This document shows positions 1 through 10,859 of a stretch of 64,000 nucleotides of DNA, piece by piece (positions within the stretch are counted from its first letter, which is position 1; every line of letters begins with the position of its first letter). The position numbers and the translations under genes were made by a program. Below the pieces are notes generated by a model that was not told the DNA's origin, searched no databases, and saw only the letters and a list, made by a program, of their open reading frames with translations. This DNA comes from Skeletonema tropicum (lineage: Eukaryota > Bacillariophyta > Thalassiosirophyceae > Thalassiosirales > Thalassiosiraceae). The stretch lies in assembly GCA_037178625.1 (NCBI GenBank), contig CM074141.1, positions 1,240,001-1,304,000 on the forward strand, in the 5' to 3' direction.

Positions 1-231
1 GTCTAAGGCTAAGGCCTCTTCGGCTGAAACCAATTACTTGCTTTGGATGTACTCTTGCTCTTGACACATCAAATTGCTAAGTTTACGTAAAATTATGACA
101 CTATTATTTCGCTTGAGCTCCTCTCTCTCTCCCTCTCTTCTGTTTCCTCTCTTTTTTGTGCGTTTTGTACACATTATGCATGAACTGAACTGTTCGCTTA
201 CAAAGATACGTACCCCCATAAAAAAATCAGA

Positions 232-711
232 TCAAGCGACCAAGCAACTGTCCAAAGTCAGGGAATCCAGGATACCAACACTGTCAATTGGAAGTGGCTC
301 CAGCTTCATCTCATCTAAACTTGCAAATTCAATGTTTCTGCTCCAGTCCATGCTTCTGCTTTGACTTTGACTTTGAGACCTTTCAGAAAACATTGAGCTG
401 ACTTTCTCGTCAAACTCATCCTTGAATACTACCTCAGGGGCAACATAGCTGTTGTCACTGACTTGTCTCGCGACGTATCTACTGCTGTAGTCCAAATAAT
501 ACATGCCATCATTCTCGTTGTAATCACTTCCTCCTTCAAGGCTTTCATCCGAATGTGTTTGCATCGGCGCCTCCACCTCCGCAGCTTCAGTAGCAGTAGC
601 CCGCCTACCCTTGACCTTGACGCGTGTCCGAGAGATCTTGGAAATTAATTGAGGGCTCCCTCGTTGAAAGTACTCGTGCTGCCAGCGCGCAGTGTCTTGG
701 CCTTTTCAATC
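232..711 (-). pseudogene. HSF-type gene copy 1, exon 2 only
   Basis: This is the second exon of the HSF-type gene described at 865-1772. The first exon, which carries most of the DNA-binding domain, is missing: intron sequence downstream of 711 runs to about 797 and then joins the 3' flank of the next copy, near the motif GGTATTGTGCCCC. Two further lesions are visible. One G is missing from the GGGCC run at the start of the exon, which shifts the frame. A deletion near 260 removes the usual end of the protein and gives a different C-terminus (LDSCLVA). A copy at 18681-19160 has the same lesions, so they predate that duplication. No function is expected. Confidence 0.85.
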
Positions 712-864
712 CTGATAAATGATAGCAGGTAGAGATAGAGATCCTAATGTCAGACATTATGAAAAAGATAAAAGAACACATTTGATAAGAGGAGAGTCAT
801 GTGTAATACGGTAAGAGAGGTATTGTGCCCCGATAAAAAATCGTATTGTGCCCCTGTACAAAAT

Positions 865-1772
865 TCAGATCAAGCGACCAAGCAACTGTGCAAAGTCATC
901 CAGATCGCTCTTTTTTCGGTTGCAAGGGGAATCCAGGATACCAACACTGTCCATTGGAAGTGGCTCCAGCTTCATCTCATCTAAACTTGCAAATTCAATG
1001 CTTCTGCTCCAGTCCATGCTTCTGCTTTGACTTTGACTTTGAGACCTTTCAGAAAACATTGAGCTGACTTTCTCGTCAAACTCATCCTTGAATACTAGCT
1101 CAGGGGCAAGAAAGCTGTTGTCGCTGACTTGTCTAGACATGCATCTACTGCTGTAGTCCAAATAATACATGCCATCATTCTCGTTGTAATCACTTCCTCC
1201 TTCAAGGCTTTCATCCGAATGTGTTTGCATCGGCGCCTCCGCCTCCGCAGCTTCAGTAGCAGTAGCCCGCCTACCCTTGACCTTGACGCGTGTCCGAGAG
1301 ATCTTGGAAATTAATTGAGGGCTCCCTCGTTGAAAGTACTCGTGCTGCCAGCGCGCAGTGTCTTGGCCCTTTTCAATCCTGATAAATGATAGCAGGTAGA
1401 GATAGAGATCCTAATGTCAGACATTATAAAAGATAAAAGAACACATTTCATGCGAGGAGAGTCATGTGTAATTTGATCTTACCGTTTGAAGCCCCATAGA
1501 TTCAACTGACGCTGGAATGAACGATACTTCGTCGCCTTGAAGAACTTAGGAACTACCAGATCCATGAATTGGATAGGATCAACCACCTGAAATGATTCAC
1601 CGTCGGGAAGCCAGCATACTATATCAGAGACCCCAAGACTCTCAACAGACTCAAGCATCTCATACAGCTTCGATGGGAACTGGTCTCTGTTGACCAAGGT
1701 TGTTGAGCCATTACTTTTGGATCGAGAGCGGCCCCTGCCGCTGCTACCGATGGACATAGTATCTGCCGCCAT
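865..1772 (-). CDS. HSF-type DNA-binding protein, copy 2 (two exons)
   Basis: Predicted nuclear transcription factor of the heat-shock-factor family, 267 aa. Exon 1 is 1483-1772 and exon 2 is 865-1378. The intron has a GTAAG donor and a TCAG acceptor, and the split codon restores R at the junction. The start is the ATG at 1772 (MAADTMSIG), because the longer open frame begins only with TTG. A basic Arg/Ser-rich leader (about residues 12-19) precedes the HSF winged helix, about residues 28-125. Recognition-helix residues KYRSFQRQLNLWGFKR are present, followed by WQHEYFQRGSPQLISKISR from exon 2. The rest is acidic and Ser-rich, ending in DLDDFAQLLGRLI, which could be an activation motif. I see no heptad-repeat HR-A/B trimerisation region, which is odd for an HSF. 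It is divergent from the ABH gene at 2149. Family assignment is secure; the target genes are unknown. Confidence 0.9.
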
Positions 1773-2148
1773 TGCTCCTTCAATTAATGCAAATCTGCAC
1801 AAAGCAAGGTCGATATTAAACCATAAGAAGAAAGAATGAAATATTTTGTGTGGTTGGCTTGGATACCATCAACACGTACTTGAAGTTGCAGGGTTCTCTC
1901 GCTCCTCGCTGATGCTAAGTAAATTGTTCAGGGGAAAGAAGAGAAAAGGTGTAGCAGTGTCAGACAAAAAAAGCAAAGTTAGACTTTTTGGGTGCCGTTA
2001 AATTGGTCGTGCCGGCGAAAAGACCTTGATCATTACCAGTTGCCCCGAATCTGCCGCTTCTCTTCGACGCGCCGCTCATCTCTGTCAACGCAGCATAAAG
2101 TACCCTCATCATAGTAACATCTTCCATCGAACATCGAACCATCTCTTG
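1773..2148. promoter_or_regulatory. Shared head-to-head promoter region, HSF/ABH pair
   Basis: These 376 bp separate the start codons of two divergently transcribed genes and must hold both 5' regions. The same arrangement recurs at 9601-9938 and 20222-20597. The copy at 9601-9938 has a deletion of about 30 bp upstream of the ABH start and a switched HSF-proximal part. I looked for alternating nGAAn/nTTCn heat-shock elements and found no convincing array. No start site can be fixed by eye. Confidence 0.5.
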
Positions 2149-3068
2149 ATGCACGCATGGAGCGGCCAGAGACAATCGTCCTTACAGAGAGCTCTTTGTT
2201 TTCCAACTCGAGTATGTAATATAATAACATCGACACATCATCATGGAAGGAGGCATTTGAATCACATTCTATCCAAAACAAGGAATGCATTTTCTTCGAT
2301 GGATATGCTTCGATCAGCGGACGACTCAGATGTGCAAATGAAAATGACGTCAATCAAGTCGCTTCAGCAGACATTAGCAAGTGATCTGTCTGGTCTTGCA
2401 ACATCGATAGGCATCGGTGCAGCACATACAGTACTAATTGCTCGAGGTCCTCTTCAATGTCTTGCCGCGCAATATTTCTTGGAGAGTCTACCGTTAGCTG
2501 GTCTTGTACTGATTGATCCTTTACTGCTTCCCGACGATGGTAGAGTAAAGAGACACAAAAAAGCATCTCCTGGAGTAGTAGATAATAGATGGAATCTTCA
2601 TTGCAAGACTTTATGTCTCTGCTGGATGGAAATGCTCCCAATATGTATAAACATGCCGATAAAATCGTGGGAAATAGTGCAACTCATCCATTGCTATTGT
2701 CTGACAGTACAGCAACAAAGATATTACCTACACAATTATTGTCTGAAACAGCATCGACATCGATGGATGTAGAATTATCACTTCTCAACTCATTATCACG
2801 CAACAAACACTCGCAACAACTCTTGCTCGAACCCGGTATCGTTCCTATGCTAATATTTTACAGTGGTGGTGTGAATAATGATTATGAAGATTACTATCGT
2901 ATATGCGCAGAACGTACAGCCGCGTTCCACACGTGTGCAGGTAGTAGTGATTATTTCGATCAGGTATCAGTTGCCAAAATACCAACAGTACGAGGAGATA
3001 GTGGTGGTGATGATCTGGATCATTTAATGGAACAAATTTATGATTGGTATGATGTCGCTGTAGCTTGA
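2149..3068 (+). CDS. Alpha/beta-hydrolase-like protein (ABH), copy 1, two exons
   Basis: Predicted 291-aa protein from exons 2149-2544 and 2589-3068. The two halves lie in different frames. A 44-nt GT-AG intron (2545-2588; donor GTAAAG, acceptor AATAG) joins them in phase. Support comes from the copy at 9939, where one extra A falls inside this intron and so does no harm. Residues 1-50 are rich in R, H, S and T with no acidic residue, like a mitochondrial presequence. Residues 94-130 read as the strand-elbow-helix-strand of an alpha/beta hydrolase, ending LVLIDP, and residues 217-230 resemble the later strand (VPMLIFYSGG). The nucleophile elbow is ARGPL instead of GxSxG, so hydrolase activity is doubtful. 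The start is the first ATG shared with the other copies. The fold assignment is inference; the substrate is unknown. Confidence 0.65.
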
Positions 3069-3614
3069 GCTTGAGGAAAACTGTCATCAACTCAATCAAT
3101 TGTCCCAAAAGATGGACTAAGACGTATGACTAAAGCATTGCTAGCTTTGCGGTTTTGATCGCCAGATAGCTGCCTCAAGCCCGTGATAGGGATCTTGAAT
3201 ATCATCTGTGGTCTAACTACAGCTCCAGTATCCTGTAGCAATACTTAGTTCTTTACCACCTTTGACCTTGAAAATGAAACGAATAATATATAGTCCGTCT
3301 TAGTCTTAATTATTTACCGCTCACTCCAACCCATGATATGAGTGGGCTCGACTCAGAACCCCTCCCTGGGACTGCCATTTCGCACCATGCTACAGTCACG
3401 AAGACGCCTTACGATCCTGCCTTAATACTTAGTAAGCACCATATTCCAGAAACACTCTCAAGGAACACTAATATTGAAAAAATAGTGCCCGCCCTGTGCC
3501 CGCCCTCTCTCCTTCTTGTGTTTGCTTGCGCGATGCTTGGTCGAGGATGCATGATAGTGCATGCATGATGCATGCGAAGCGTTCAGATAAAGCGAAAACT
3601 AAACTATCTACTCT
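3069..3614. other. 3' flank of the ABH unit, no gene seen
   Basis: Duplicated array sequence. The part up to about 3383 is nearly identical to 21518-21832; after that the two copies diverge by small indels. Near 3550 there are overlapping GCATGATGCATGC palindromes. No coding frame of substance is present. Confidence 0.6.
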
Positions 3615-3884
3615 GGTACCGTCCCGTCCCGACGCCTTTTTCGGGATTGGTCCCGACGCGACGGCAGGGTCCCGGTATCGGGATAATCCCGGGATTTGCC
3701 AAGGAGAGGCTGTTATGTAGCTAAATTCCTGAGCTTTTCGTCTAATTCTAGCCACAAAATGGCTAATATGGACTATTCTATCCCCATTTAGACGATTTTG
3801 ACACCTGATCAGTACGATTCTCAAAATCCCGGGACTGACCTCAATACCCCGAAAATCCGCTCCCGATCCCATCGGGACGGTACC
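3615..3884. mobile_element. Small inverted-repeat element, GGTACCGTCCCG ends (short copy)
   Basis: A 270-bp segment begins GGTACCGTCCCG and ends with its reverse complement, CGGGACGGTACC. The interior contains several GC-rich palindromes built on CCCGGGAT and TCGGGATAATCCCG. The related array units at 16570-16640 and 22020-22060 lack it, which fits an insertion. A second, longer copy lies at 11408-13157. It looks like a non-autonomous DNA element; no clear target duplication was found and the superfamily is not assigned. Confidence 0.6.
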
Positions 3885-4215
3885 AACCTCTACTTAATAG
3901 AGCGAGGTCGCTCGGCAAAACTCCGATCTGCCGACCGGAGAAAGAAAAAGCCTGTCTCGGAGTTCTTAATCGCGGAAAACGTTGATTACACGAAAATACA
4001 CCGGAAAGCGAGTGGCTTTTTATCAGCATCTTTCGCGTGTTCGACAAGAAGGATCCGATGGACAAATGCCGCTGGCCCGATAAGAAGCCGCTGGCCCAAA
4101 ACTATTCCGAAGAACGTGAACATGATAGATACTGGCCTGGATTTCATTGCGCTGGCCATAAAATAGAAACTGGACACCCGAACGACCATGAGACAAAGAG
4201 AATGCATGTACATAT
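3885..4215. repeat. Array unit tail block
   Basis: This non-coding segment recurs at 13158-13492 and, in altered form, at 16615-16899 with 18212-18360, at 24640-24950, and partly at 30560-30830. It carries the phrases GACCGGAGAAAGAAAAAGCC and CATGATAGATACTGGCCTG. It is part of the segmental duplication unit. The short open frames in it are not conserved as proteins. Confidence 0.7.
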
Positions 4216-5870
4216 TTGGGTTCCCTCCTGGCCAAAACCACTAATTAGTGGTCATACGTAGGGGGTAGTTAGAGGACATTCTAACACCTCCCAAACCCTA
4301 ACATTCAAGGAATACACCACCAAAGACCTCTACAACAGAGTCCAAGCCCAAAAATCCGCAATGAAAATGCCCAAATAGAAGTAGAGATAGCTATATACAC
4401 ACCATAAAATCGCTATTTTAGTGACCACTAATTAGTGGTCGAGAATTATGTGTTGTTGTGTAATTGTTTATGCTTCCCCCAACAAACAGTGCACATGGGA
4501 ACCTTCTTATGATATGTGGAGTAGGTTTTGACCTCTATGCGGCATGTGGCACGCCTATCCTTGATGTACTGTGTGCCAACCTTCTGCCGACATTTTGTAA
4601 AATCTGGCTTGAATTCAAGCACGGGCTTGACCGTCTAGCTCGCCTGTTGGGGCGAATAGGAGAGCAGGAAGCTTTCCTGCACTGCATATGATGTTGTTCT
4701 AACATTTACTTGGCTGATTGACGACGAAAATCACGTTGGGGTGGAGAATTCTCAACTCTAGTATGCGATATCTTGACACGAGAAGGGCGCAAATTAACGC
4801 AAATTCTGCTGAAATGAGGTGTAGGCGCAGGTTTAGCGGAGATAACAGCCAATCAAAGGATATCGTCGTGTACATTAATGTCGTTGTGGTCGCTGTGCAA
4901 GAGATCACCATCGGATTTGCATTACTTATTGGCCAAACATACATCATAGAGTGGTGATTTGGTGCTGATGGATGCCAATTTTTTTTTGGAAAAAATGCGC
5001 TACACCACAACCTGGCATCACCTGCAGCCGCCCTGTCATTAATTTGGACCATTCCACCAACAATATTCCTATAATTAATATCATATGATGCTGTCTTTGT
5101 TTTTATTCCATTTAAAGCGGTTGATTTGTCGAATAATTATTGAATATTGCCATTATATTTGTGTCGATAAATCGTCATCATCGCATCCCCGTCGCTTCAA
5201 TTCATGTGAGATGCTAACCAAAACGAACTCTCTTGGGTAGATGGGCCGCTTTCCATGTCCCCATCTGTAGATAGGTTGGCCGCTTTGGGTAGGGATCGTT
5301 GTTTTCGAGTAGAATACCGTCGTATGTCGACTGCAAATAACTTTGCATGGTGGTTGGGACATCATCCGGTTGCCGGTGAAGTTTGTGCATGATTGTTGTA
5401 GGATCCAGGCCATCTCGATGCTCTTCTTCGACCACCTGGTTAGCCACTCATATTGTGACTGTTGTGGTATGCTTTCTGATGGGTAAAAGCATCTACTAAA
5501 TGCAGATACGACGGCTCGTATGCTGGGCCTCTTTCGCCATGGTGATGGTGTGATGAAATGTGAGTTCTACGGGTGGCAACATTTTTGATATCAATTCCTA
5601 CGTACCCCCAAGTTGAAGTTGCAAAACTTCCGAAAAAAACTCGTCGGCTGTTCGCCAAATTTGTCAGTAGGCTAGTGTTTGAACGTTAATAGGTTGGGCC
5701 CTCTCCAGGGAACACGTGAGATAATAGGTGTACGCCTTGTCAAGACATTGAAGAGGGTGCCACCTGAATTTGATAACGTTTGAGTGATTATAAGGGGGTC
5801 GTAGGAGATCGTAAACTGACTACTAATTAGTGGTTTTTCCGCTAATTAGTGGCCCCAGGAGGGAACCCAA
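4216..5870. mobile_element. 1.65-kb DNA transposon with TTGGGTTCCCTCCTGG inverted ends
   Basis: The ends are perfect 16-bp inverted repeats, TTGGGTTCCCTCCTGG at the left and its complement at the right. The flanks are TAT on both sides (4213-4215 and 5871-5873). The equivalent site in the other array unit, near 13488-13496, reads CATATGTAAAT with a single TAT, so insertion with a 3-bp duplication is directly visible. Just inside each end, and again near 4423-4436, is the palindrome CCACTAATTAGTGG; a variant GCTAATTAGTGG is also present at the right end. The open frames inside are short and match no transposase I recognise, so it is probably non-autonomous. A copy of ATTCCTACGT lies at 5594. 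Confidence 0.85.
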
Positions 5871-6177
5871 TATGTAAATAAATTTTTGCGTTAACTTGAG
5901 CAACGGATTGGAATGGAATAACTACGCCGTAACGATACGTAGCATGAACATGAACGATTCTGAGGTCTAAGGCCTCTTCGGCTGAAACCAATTACTTGCT
6001 TTGGATGTACTCTTGCTCTTGACACATCAAATTGCTAAGTTTACGTAAAATTATGACACTATTAATTAGCTTGAGCTCCTCTCCCTCTCTTCTGTTTCCT
6101 CTCTTTTTGTGCGTTTTGTACACATTAATGCATGACCTGAACTGTTCGCTTACAAAGATACGTACCCCCATAAAAAA

Positions 6178-7091
6178 TCAGATCAAGCGACCAAGTAACT
6201 GTCCAAAGTCATCCAGATCGCTCTTTTTTCGGTTGCAAGGGGAATCCAGGATACCAACACTGTCCATTGGAAGTGGCTCCAGCTTCATCTCATCTAAACT
6301 TGCAAATTCAATGCTTCTGCTCCAGTCCATGCTTCTGCTTTGACTTTGACTTAGAGGCCTTTCAGAAAACATTGAGCTGACTTTCTCGTCAAACTCATCC
6401 TTGAATACTACCTCAGGGGCAACATAGCTGTTGTCACTGACTTGTCTCGCGACGTATCTACTGCTGTAGTCCAAATAATACATGCCATCATTCTCGTTGT
6501 AATCACTTCCTCCTTCAAGGCTTTCATCCGAATGTGTTTGCATCGGCGCCTCCGCCTCCGCAGCTTCAGTAGCAGTAGCCCGCCTACCCTTGACCTTGAC
6601 GCGTGTCCGAGAGATCTTGGAAATTAATTGAGGGCTCCCTCGTTGAAAGTACTCGTGCTGCCAGCGCGCAGTGTCTTGGCCTTTTACAATCCTGATAAAT
6701 GATAGTGATAGCAGGTAGAGATAGAGATCCTAATGTCAGACATTATAAGAGATAAAAGAACACGTTTGATAAGAGGAGAGTCATGTGTAATTTGATCTTA
6801 CCGTTTGAAGCCCCATAGATTCAACTGACGCTGGAATGAACGATACTTCGTCGCCTTGAAGAACTTAGGAACTACCAGATCCATGAATTGGATAGGATCA
6901 ACCACCTGAAATGATTCACCGTTGGGAAGCCAGCATACTACATGGGAGAATCCAAGACTCTCAACAGACTCAAGCATCTCATACAGCTTCGATGGGAACT
7001 GGTCTCTGTTGACCAAGGTTGTTGAGCCATTACTTTTGGTTTTGGATCGAGAGCGGCCCCTGCCACTGCTACCGCTTCCGATGGACGCCAT
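6178..7091 (-). CDS. HSF-type DNA-binding protein, copy 3 (two exons)
   Basis: Intact 267-aa member of the array family. Exon 1 is 6802-7091 and exon 2 is 6178-6691; the spliced frame reads GFKRIVKGQDTARWQHEYF across the junction. The start is the ATG at 7091 (MASIGSGSS). It belongs to a second subtype. It begins MASIG, has KTKS in the basic leader, GFSHVVCWLPNG in the DNA-binding domain, and YVARQ in the acidic tail. Unlike copy 2 it has no ABH partner upstream; the 5' side is about 1.3 kb of non-coding DNA. The copy at 13795-14702 is almost identical. Its biochemical role should match copy 2. Confidence 0.9.
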
Positions 7092-8689
7092 TGCTCCTTC
7101 TGCGTGAATATTTTGCACCAAGTACCTAAGACTGTGGTTTTTTCTGCACTCAGCTTTGAAATTGTGTGTTCTCTCTGGGTTCACACACAACTACAATAAC
7201 ACTTCGTGCAATCGAAAAAGAAATGGATAATATTGTGTGTGGTTGGCTTGAATAGGCTGGCAGGTTGAATTTTAGGTTGGAGTCGCGCGCAGGTCGTAAG
7301 TAGTGTTCTCTCGCTCGCTTCGCCGTTCGCCGCTGATCCCGATAAGTACTTACTTCTAGAGATACTTTGAAGGAGAACAGTAGCCTAACAGTAGCTTACG
7401 TTCGCAGTTCGCAGGTAAAAATGTCTTCCCACTAGCACGTTTAACTAGATTGCTGGCCATCGCTGATCATCACTATCGTGCTCTGGTAGCAATCGTATTA
7501 CGCTTCAACATAATATGAGACCCAAAGCCGGAGATTTAACCAGGAGGAGGGCTCGCTATTGTAGTTCACGAAACTTAGGCATGCAAGAGAGCCAAAGTGC
7601 TGCCAAAATGTAATAGAAGTAGCCAGTCAGTAGCAGTCAGTAACCAGTCTGGTGGTGGGAATTGTCAGTGCCAGGGGGCGACAGTAGAGCTAGAGCGCAA
7701 TGCCCTAATGTAGATATGTAATCGGTTAGAGATAGATGACTGTCCCAATAAAATAAGTACTCCTCGGGCTGGGCTTGTAATTGTAATGTTTAGCCTAATT
7801 CAGCCTTAGTAGCAGTTACGCTCAAGCTCAAGAGTACATGATAATATGAATATGAGGAATACTTGGACTGCAGTCGCAGTCATCTCGGCTCTATACCCCT
7901 TAATGTAGACAACCAGGTTGTCATTGTCAACAATATTAGTTGATTATTACGTTTACATCAGGCATCAAGCCGCGTGGAGGAGAAGCCGAGGAGGAGGCTC
8001 CATGAGCTGAGAAAGAACCCCGGCCTGAAGAACGGAGATGCTACATAACGCCAACCTATGCTTACTCTCCTATGTTAAATCGTACACGGTGGTACTGCCA
8101 CTAACAAGCATGGTAGTATGCCAGCTATGATGGATATTCACCCTCATGACGCCACCTTACAGCTCCTTTGAATGGTCCAACGGCATCTCACATTAGCGCA
8201 GACTGCATATGAGGACGTATTATAGTGCTTGAAAAGGATAAACAGTTATATACGGATACTTAAAAAAATGATAGATACTGGCCTGGATTTGAAACTGGAC
8301 ACCCGAACGACCATGAGACAACGAGAACACACGAGCACGAGTACCATATGATGTAAATATAAATATTTTGCGATTATTGAGCAACGGATTGGAATGAAAT
8401 CCATCATCCGCATCAAATTGAACGATTCTGAGGTCTAAGGCCTCTTCAGCTGAAGGTTTAGACCTCTTCGGCTGAAACCAATTACTTGCTCTGGATGTAC
8501 TCTTGCTCTTGACACATCAAATTGCTAAGTTTACATAGAATTTAAAGACACTATCACTATTATTCAGATTCAACTCGAGCTCCTCTTTCTTTTGTGTGTT
8601 TTGTACACGTTATGCATGAACTGGATATAATCGCTTATACAGAGGTATTGTGCCCCGATAAAAAATCGTATTGTGCCCCTGTACAAAAT
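7092..8689. other. Upstream/intergenic region of HSF copy 3, no gene seen
   Basis: About 1.6 kb with no convincing open frame. It is repeated almost base for base at 14703-16270, apart from a few small indels (for example AACCAGGTTGTC against AACCGGTTGTC). It contains clusters of TAGCAGTCAGTA-like words near 7620-7650. Near 8440 is the near-palindrome CCTCTTCAGCTGAAGG, at the border to the next unit. Confidence 0.7.
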
Positions 8690-9600
8690 TCAGATCAAGC
8701 GACCAAGCAACTGTGCAAAGTCATCCAGATCGCTCTTTTTTCGGTTGCAAGGGGAATCCAGGATACCAACACTGTCCATTGGAAGTGGCTCCAGCTTCAT
8801 CTCATCTAAACTTGCAAATTCAATGCTTCTGCTCCAGTCCATGCTTCTGCTTTGACTTTGACTTAGAGGCCTTTCAGAAAACATTGAGCTGACTTTCTCG
8901 TCAAACTCATCCTTGAATACTAGCTCAGGGGCAAGAAAGCTGTTGTCGCTGACTTGTCTAGACATGCATCTACTGCTGTAGTCCAAATAATACATGCCAT
9001 CATTCTCGTTGTAATCACTTCCTCCTTCAAGGCTTTCATCCGAATGTGTTTGCATCGGCGCCTCCGCCTCCGCAGCTTCAGTAGCAGTAGCCCGCCTACC
9101 CTTGACCTTGACGCGTGTCCGAGAGATCTTGGAAATTAATTGAGGGCTCCCTCGTTGAAAGTACTCGTGCTGCCAGCGCGCAGTGTCTTGGCCCTTTTCA
9201 ATCCTGATAAATGATAGCAGGTAGAGATAGAGATCCTAATGTCAGACATTATGAAAAGATAAAAGAACACATTTCATGCGAGGAGAGTCATGTGTAATTT
9301 GATCTTACCGTTTGAAGCCCCATAGATTCAACTGACGCTGGAATGAACGATACTTCGTCGCCTTGAAGAACTTAGGAACTACCAGATCCATGAATTGGGC
9401 AGGATCAACCACCTGAAATGATTCACCGTCGGGAAGCCAGCATACTATATCAGAGACCCCAAGACTCTCAACAGACTCAAGCATCTCATACAGCTTCGAT
9501 GGGAACTGGTCTCTGTTGACCAAGGTTGTTGAGCCATTACTTTTGGATCGAGAGCGGCCCGCCTGCCGCTGCTACCGATAAACATAGTATCTGCCGCCAT
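8690..9600 (-). pseudogene. HSF-type gene copy 4, frameshifted in exon 1
   Basis: The exons correspond to 9309-9600 and 8690-9203, and exon 2 is open and in frame (GFKRIEKGQD). Exon 1 has two extra bases in the Arg/Ser leader (GGCCCGCCTGCC where copy 2 has GGCCCCTGCC, near 9557-9570). Translation from the MAADTM start at 9600 therefore leaves the frame before the DNA-binding domain. The domain itself remains open from about 9523. It could still be made from an internal start, but there is no in-frame ATG before the domain. I rate it a recent pseudogene. Its 5' flank is a mosaic of two subtypes. Confidence 0.7.
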
Positions 9601-9938
9601 TGCTCCTTCTGCGTGAATATTTTGCACCAAGTACCAAAGCAAGGTCGATATTAAACCATAAGAAGAATGAAATATTTTGTGTGGTTTGCTTGGATACCAT
9701 CAACACGTACTTGAAGTTGCAGGGTTCTCTCGCTCCTCGCTGGGAAAGAAGAGAAAAGGTGTAGCAGTGTCAGACAAAAAAAGCAAAGTTAGACTTTTTG
9801 GGTGCCGTTAAATTGGTCGTGCCGGCGAAAAGACCTTGATCATTACCAGTTGCCCCGAATCTGCCGCTTCTCTTCGACGCGCCGCGCGCCGCTCATCTCT
9901 GTCAACGCAGCATACATCGAACATCGAACCATCTCTTG

Positions 9939-10859
9939 ATGCACGCATGGAGCGGCCAGAGACAATCGTTGTTACAGAGAGCTCTTTGTATTCCAACTCG
10001 AGTATGTAATATAATAACATCGACACATCATCATGGAAGGAGGCATTTGAATCACATTCTATCCAAAACAAGGAATGCATTTTCTTCGATGGATATGCTT
10101 CGATCAGCGGACGACTCAGATGTGCAAATGAAAATGACGTCAATCAAGTCGCTTCAGCAGACGTTAGCAAGTGATCTGTCTGGTCTTGCAACATCGATAG
10201 GCATCGGTGCAGCACATACAGTACTAATTGCTCGAGGTCCTCTTCAATGTCTTGCCGCGCAATATTTCTTGGAGAGTCTACCGTTAGCTGGTCTTGTACT
10301 GATTGATCCTTTACTGCTTCCCGACGATGGTAGAGTAAAGAGACACAAAAAAAGCATCTCCTGGAGTAGTAGATAATAGATGGAATCTTCATTGCAAGAC
10401 TTTATGTCTCTGCTGGATGGAAATGCTCCCAATATGTATAAACATGCCGATAAAATCGTGGGAAATAGTGCAACTCATCCATTGCTATTGTCTGACAGTA
10501 CAGCAACAAAGATATTACCTATACAATTATTGTCTGAAACAGCATCGACATCGATGGATGTAGAATTATCACTTCTCAACTCATTATCACGCAACAAACA
10601 CTCGCAACAACTCTTGCTCGAACCCGGTATCGTTCCTATGCTAATATTTTACAGTGGTGGTGTGAATAATGATTATGAAGATTACTATCGTATATGCGCA
10701 GAACGTACAGCCGCGTTCCACACGTGTGCAGGTAGTAGTGATTATTTCGATCAGGTATCAGTTGCCAAAATACCAACAGTACGAGGAGATAGTGGTGGTG
10801 ATGATCTGGATCATTTAATGGAACAAATTTATGATTGGTATGATGTCGCTGTAGCTTGA
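9939..10859 (+). CDS. Alpha/beta-hydrolase-like protein (ABH), copy 2, two exons
   Basis: Same 291-aa product as at 2149, from exons 9939-10334 and 10380-10859. The intron is 45 nt because its A-run has one more A than in copy 1. That change would break an unspliced frame but is silent if the intron is removed. Upstream of the ATG about 30 bp are missing relative to copies 1 and 3, which supports starting at this methionine and not further upstream. Small differences include SLLQRALCIPT in the leader and ILPIQ for ILPTQ. It faces the broken HSF copy 4 head-to-head. Confidence 0.65.

Noticed and set aside
463..648. Plus-strand 61-codon frame repeated opposite every HSF exon 2
   Set aside because: It is the antisense shadow of the HSF coding sequence. 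Its conservation follows from the sense strand, and it has no independent start context.
1773..2148. Heat-shock elements in the HSF/ABH promoter
   Set aside because: Isolated GAA and TTC triplets occur, but no run of three alternating, properly spaced units was found in this region or its copies.
2575..2588. A 14-nt GT-AG segment whose removal also restores the ABH frame
   Set aside because: Far too short for a spliceosomal intron here. The overlapping 44-nt GTAAAG...TAG intron restores the frame and also explains the extra A in copy 2.
4699..5052. 117-codon frame inside the 4216-5870 element as a transposase
   Set aside because: No catalytic or DNA-binding motif is visible, and it is too short.
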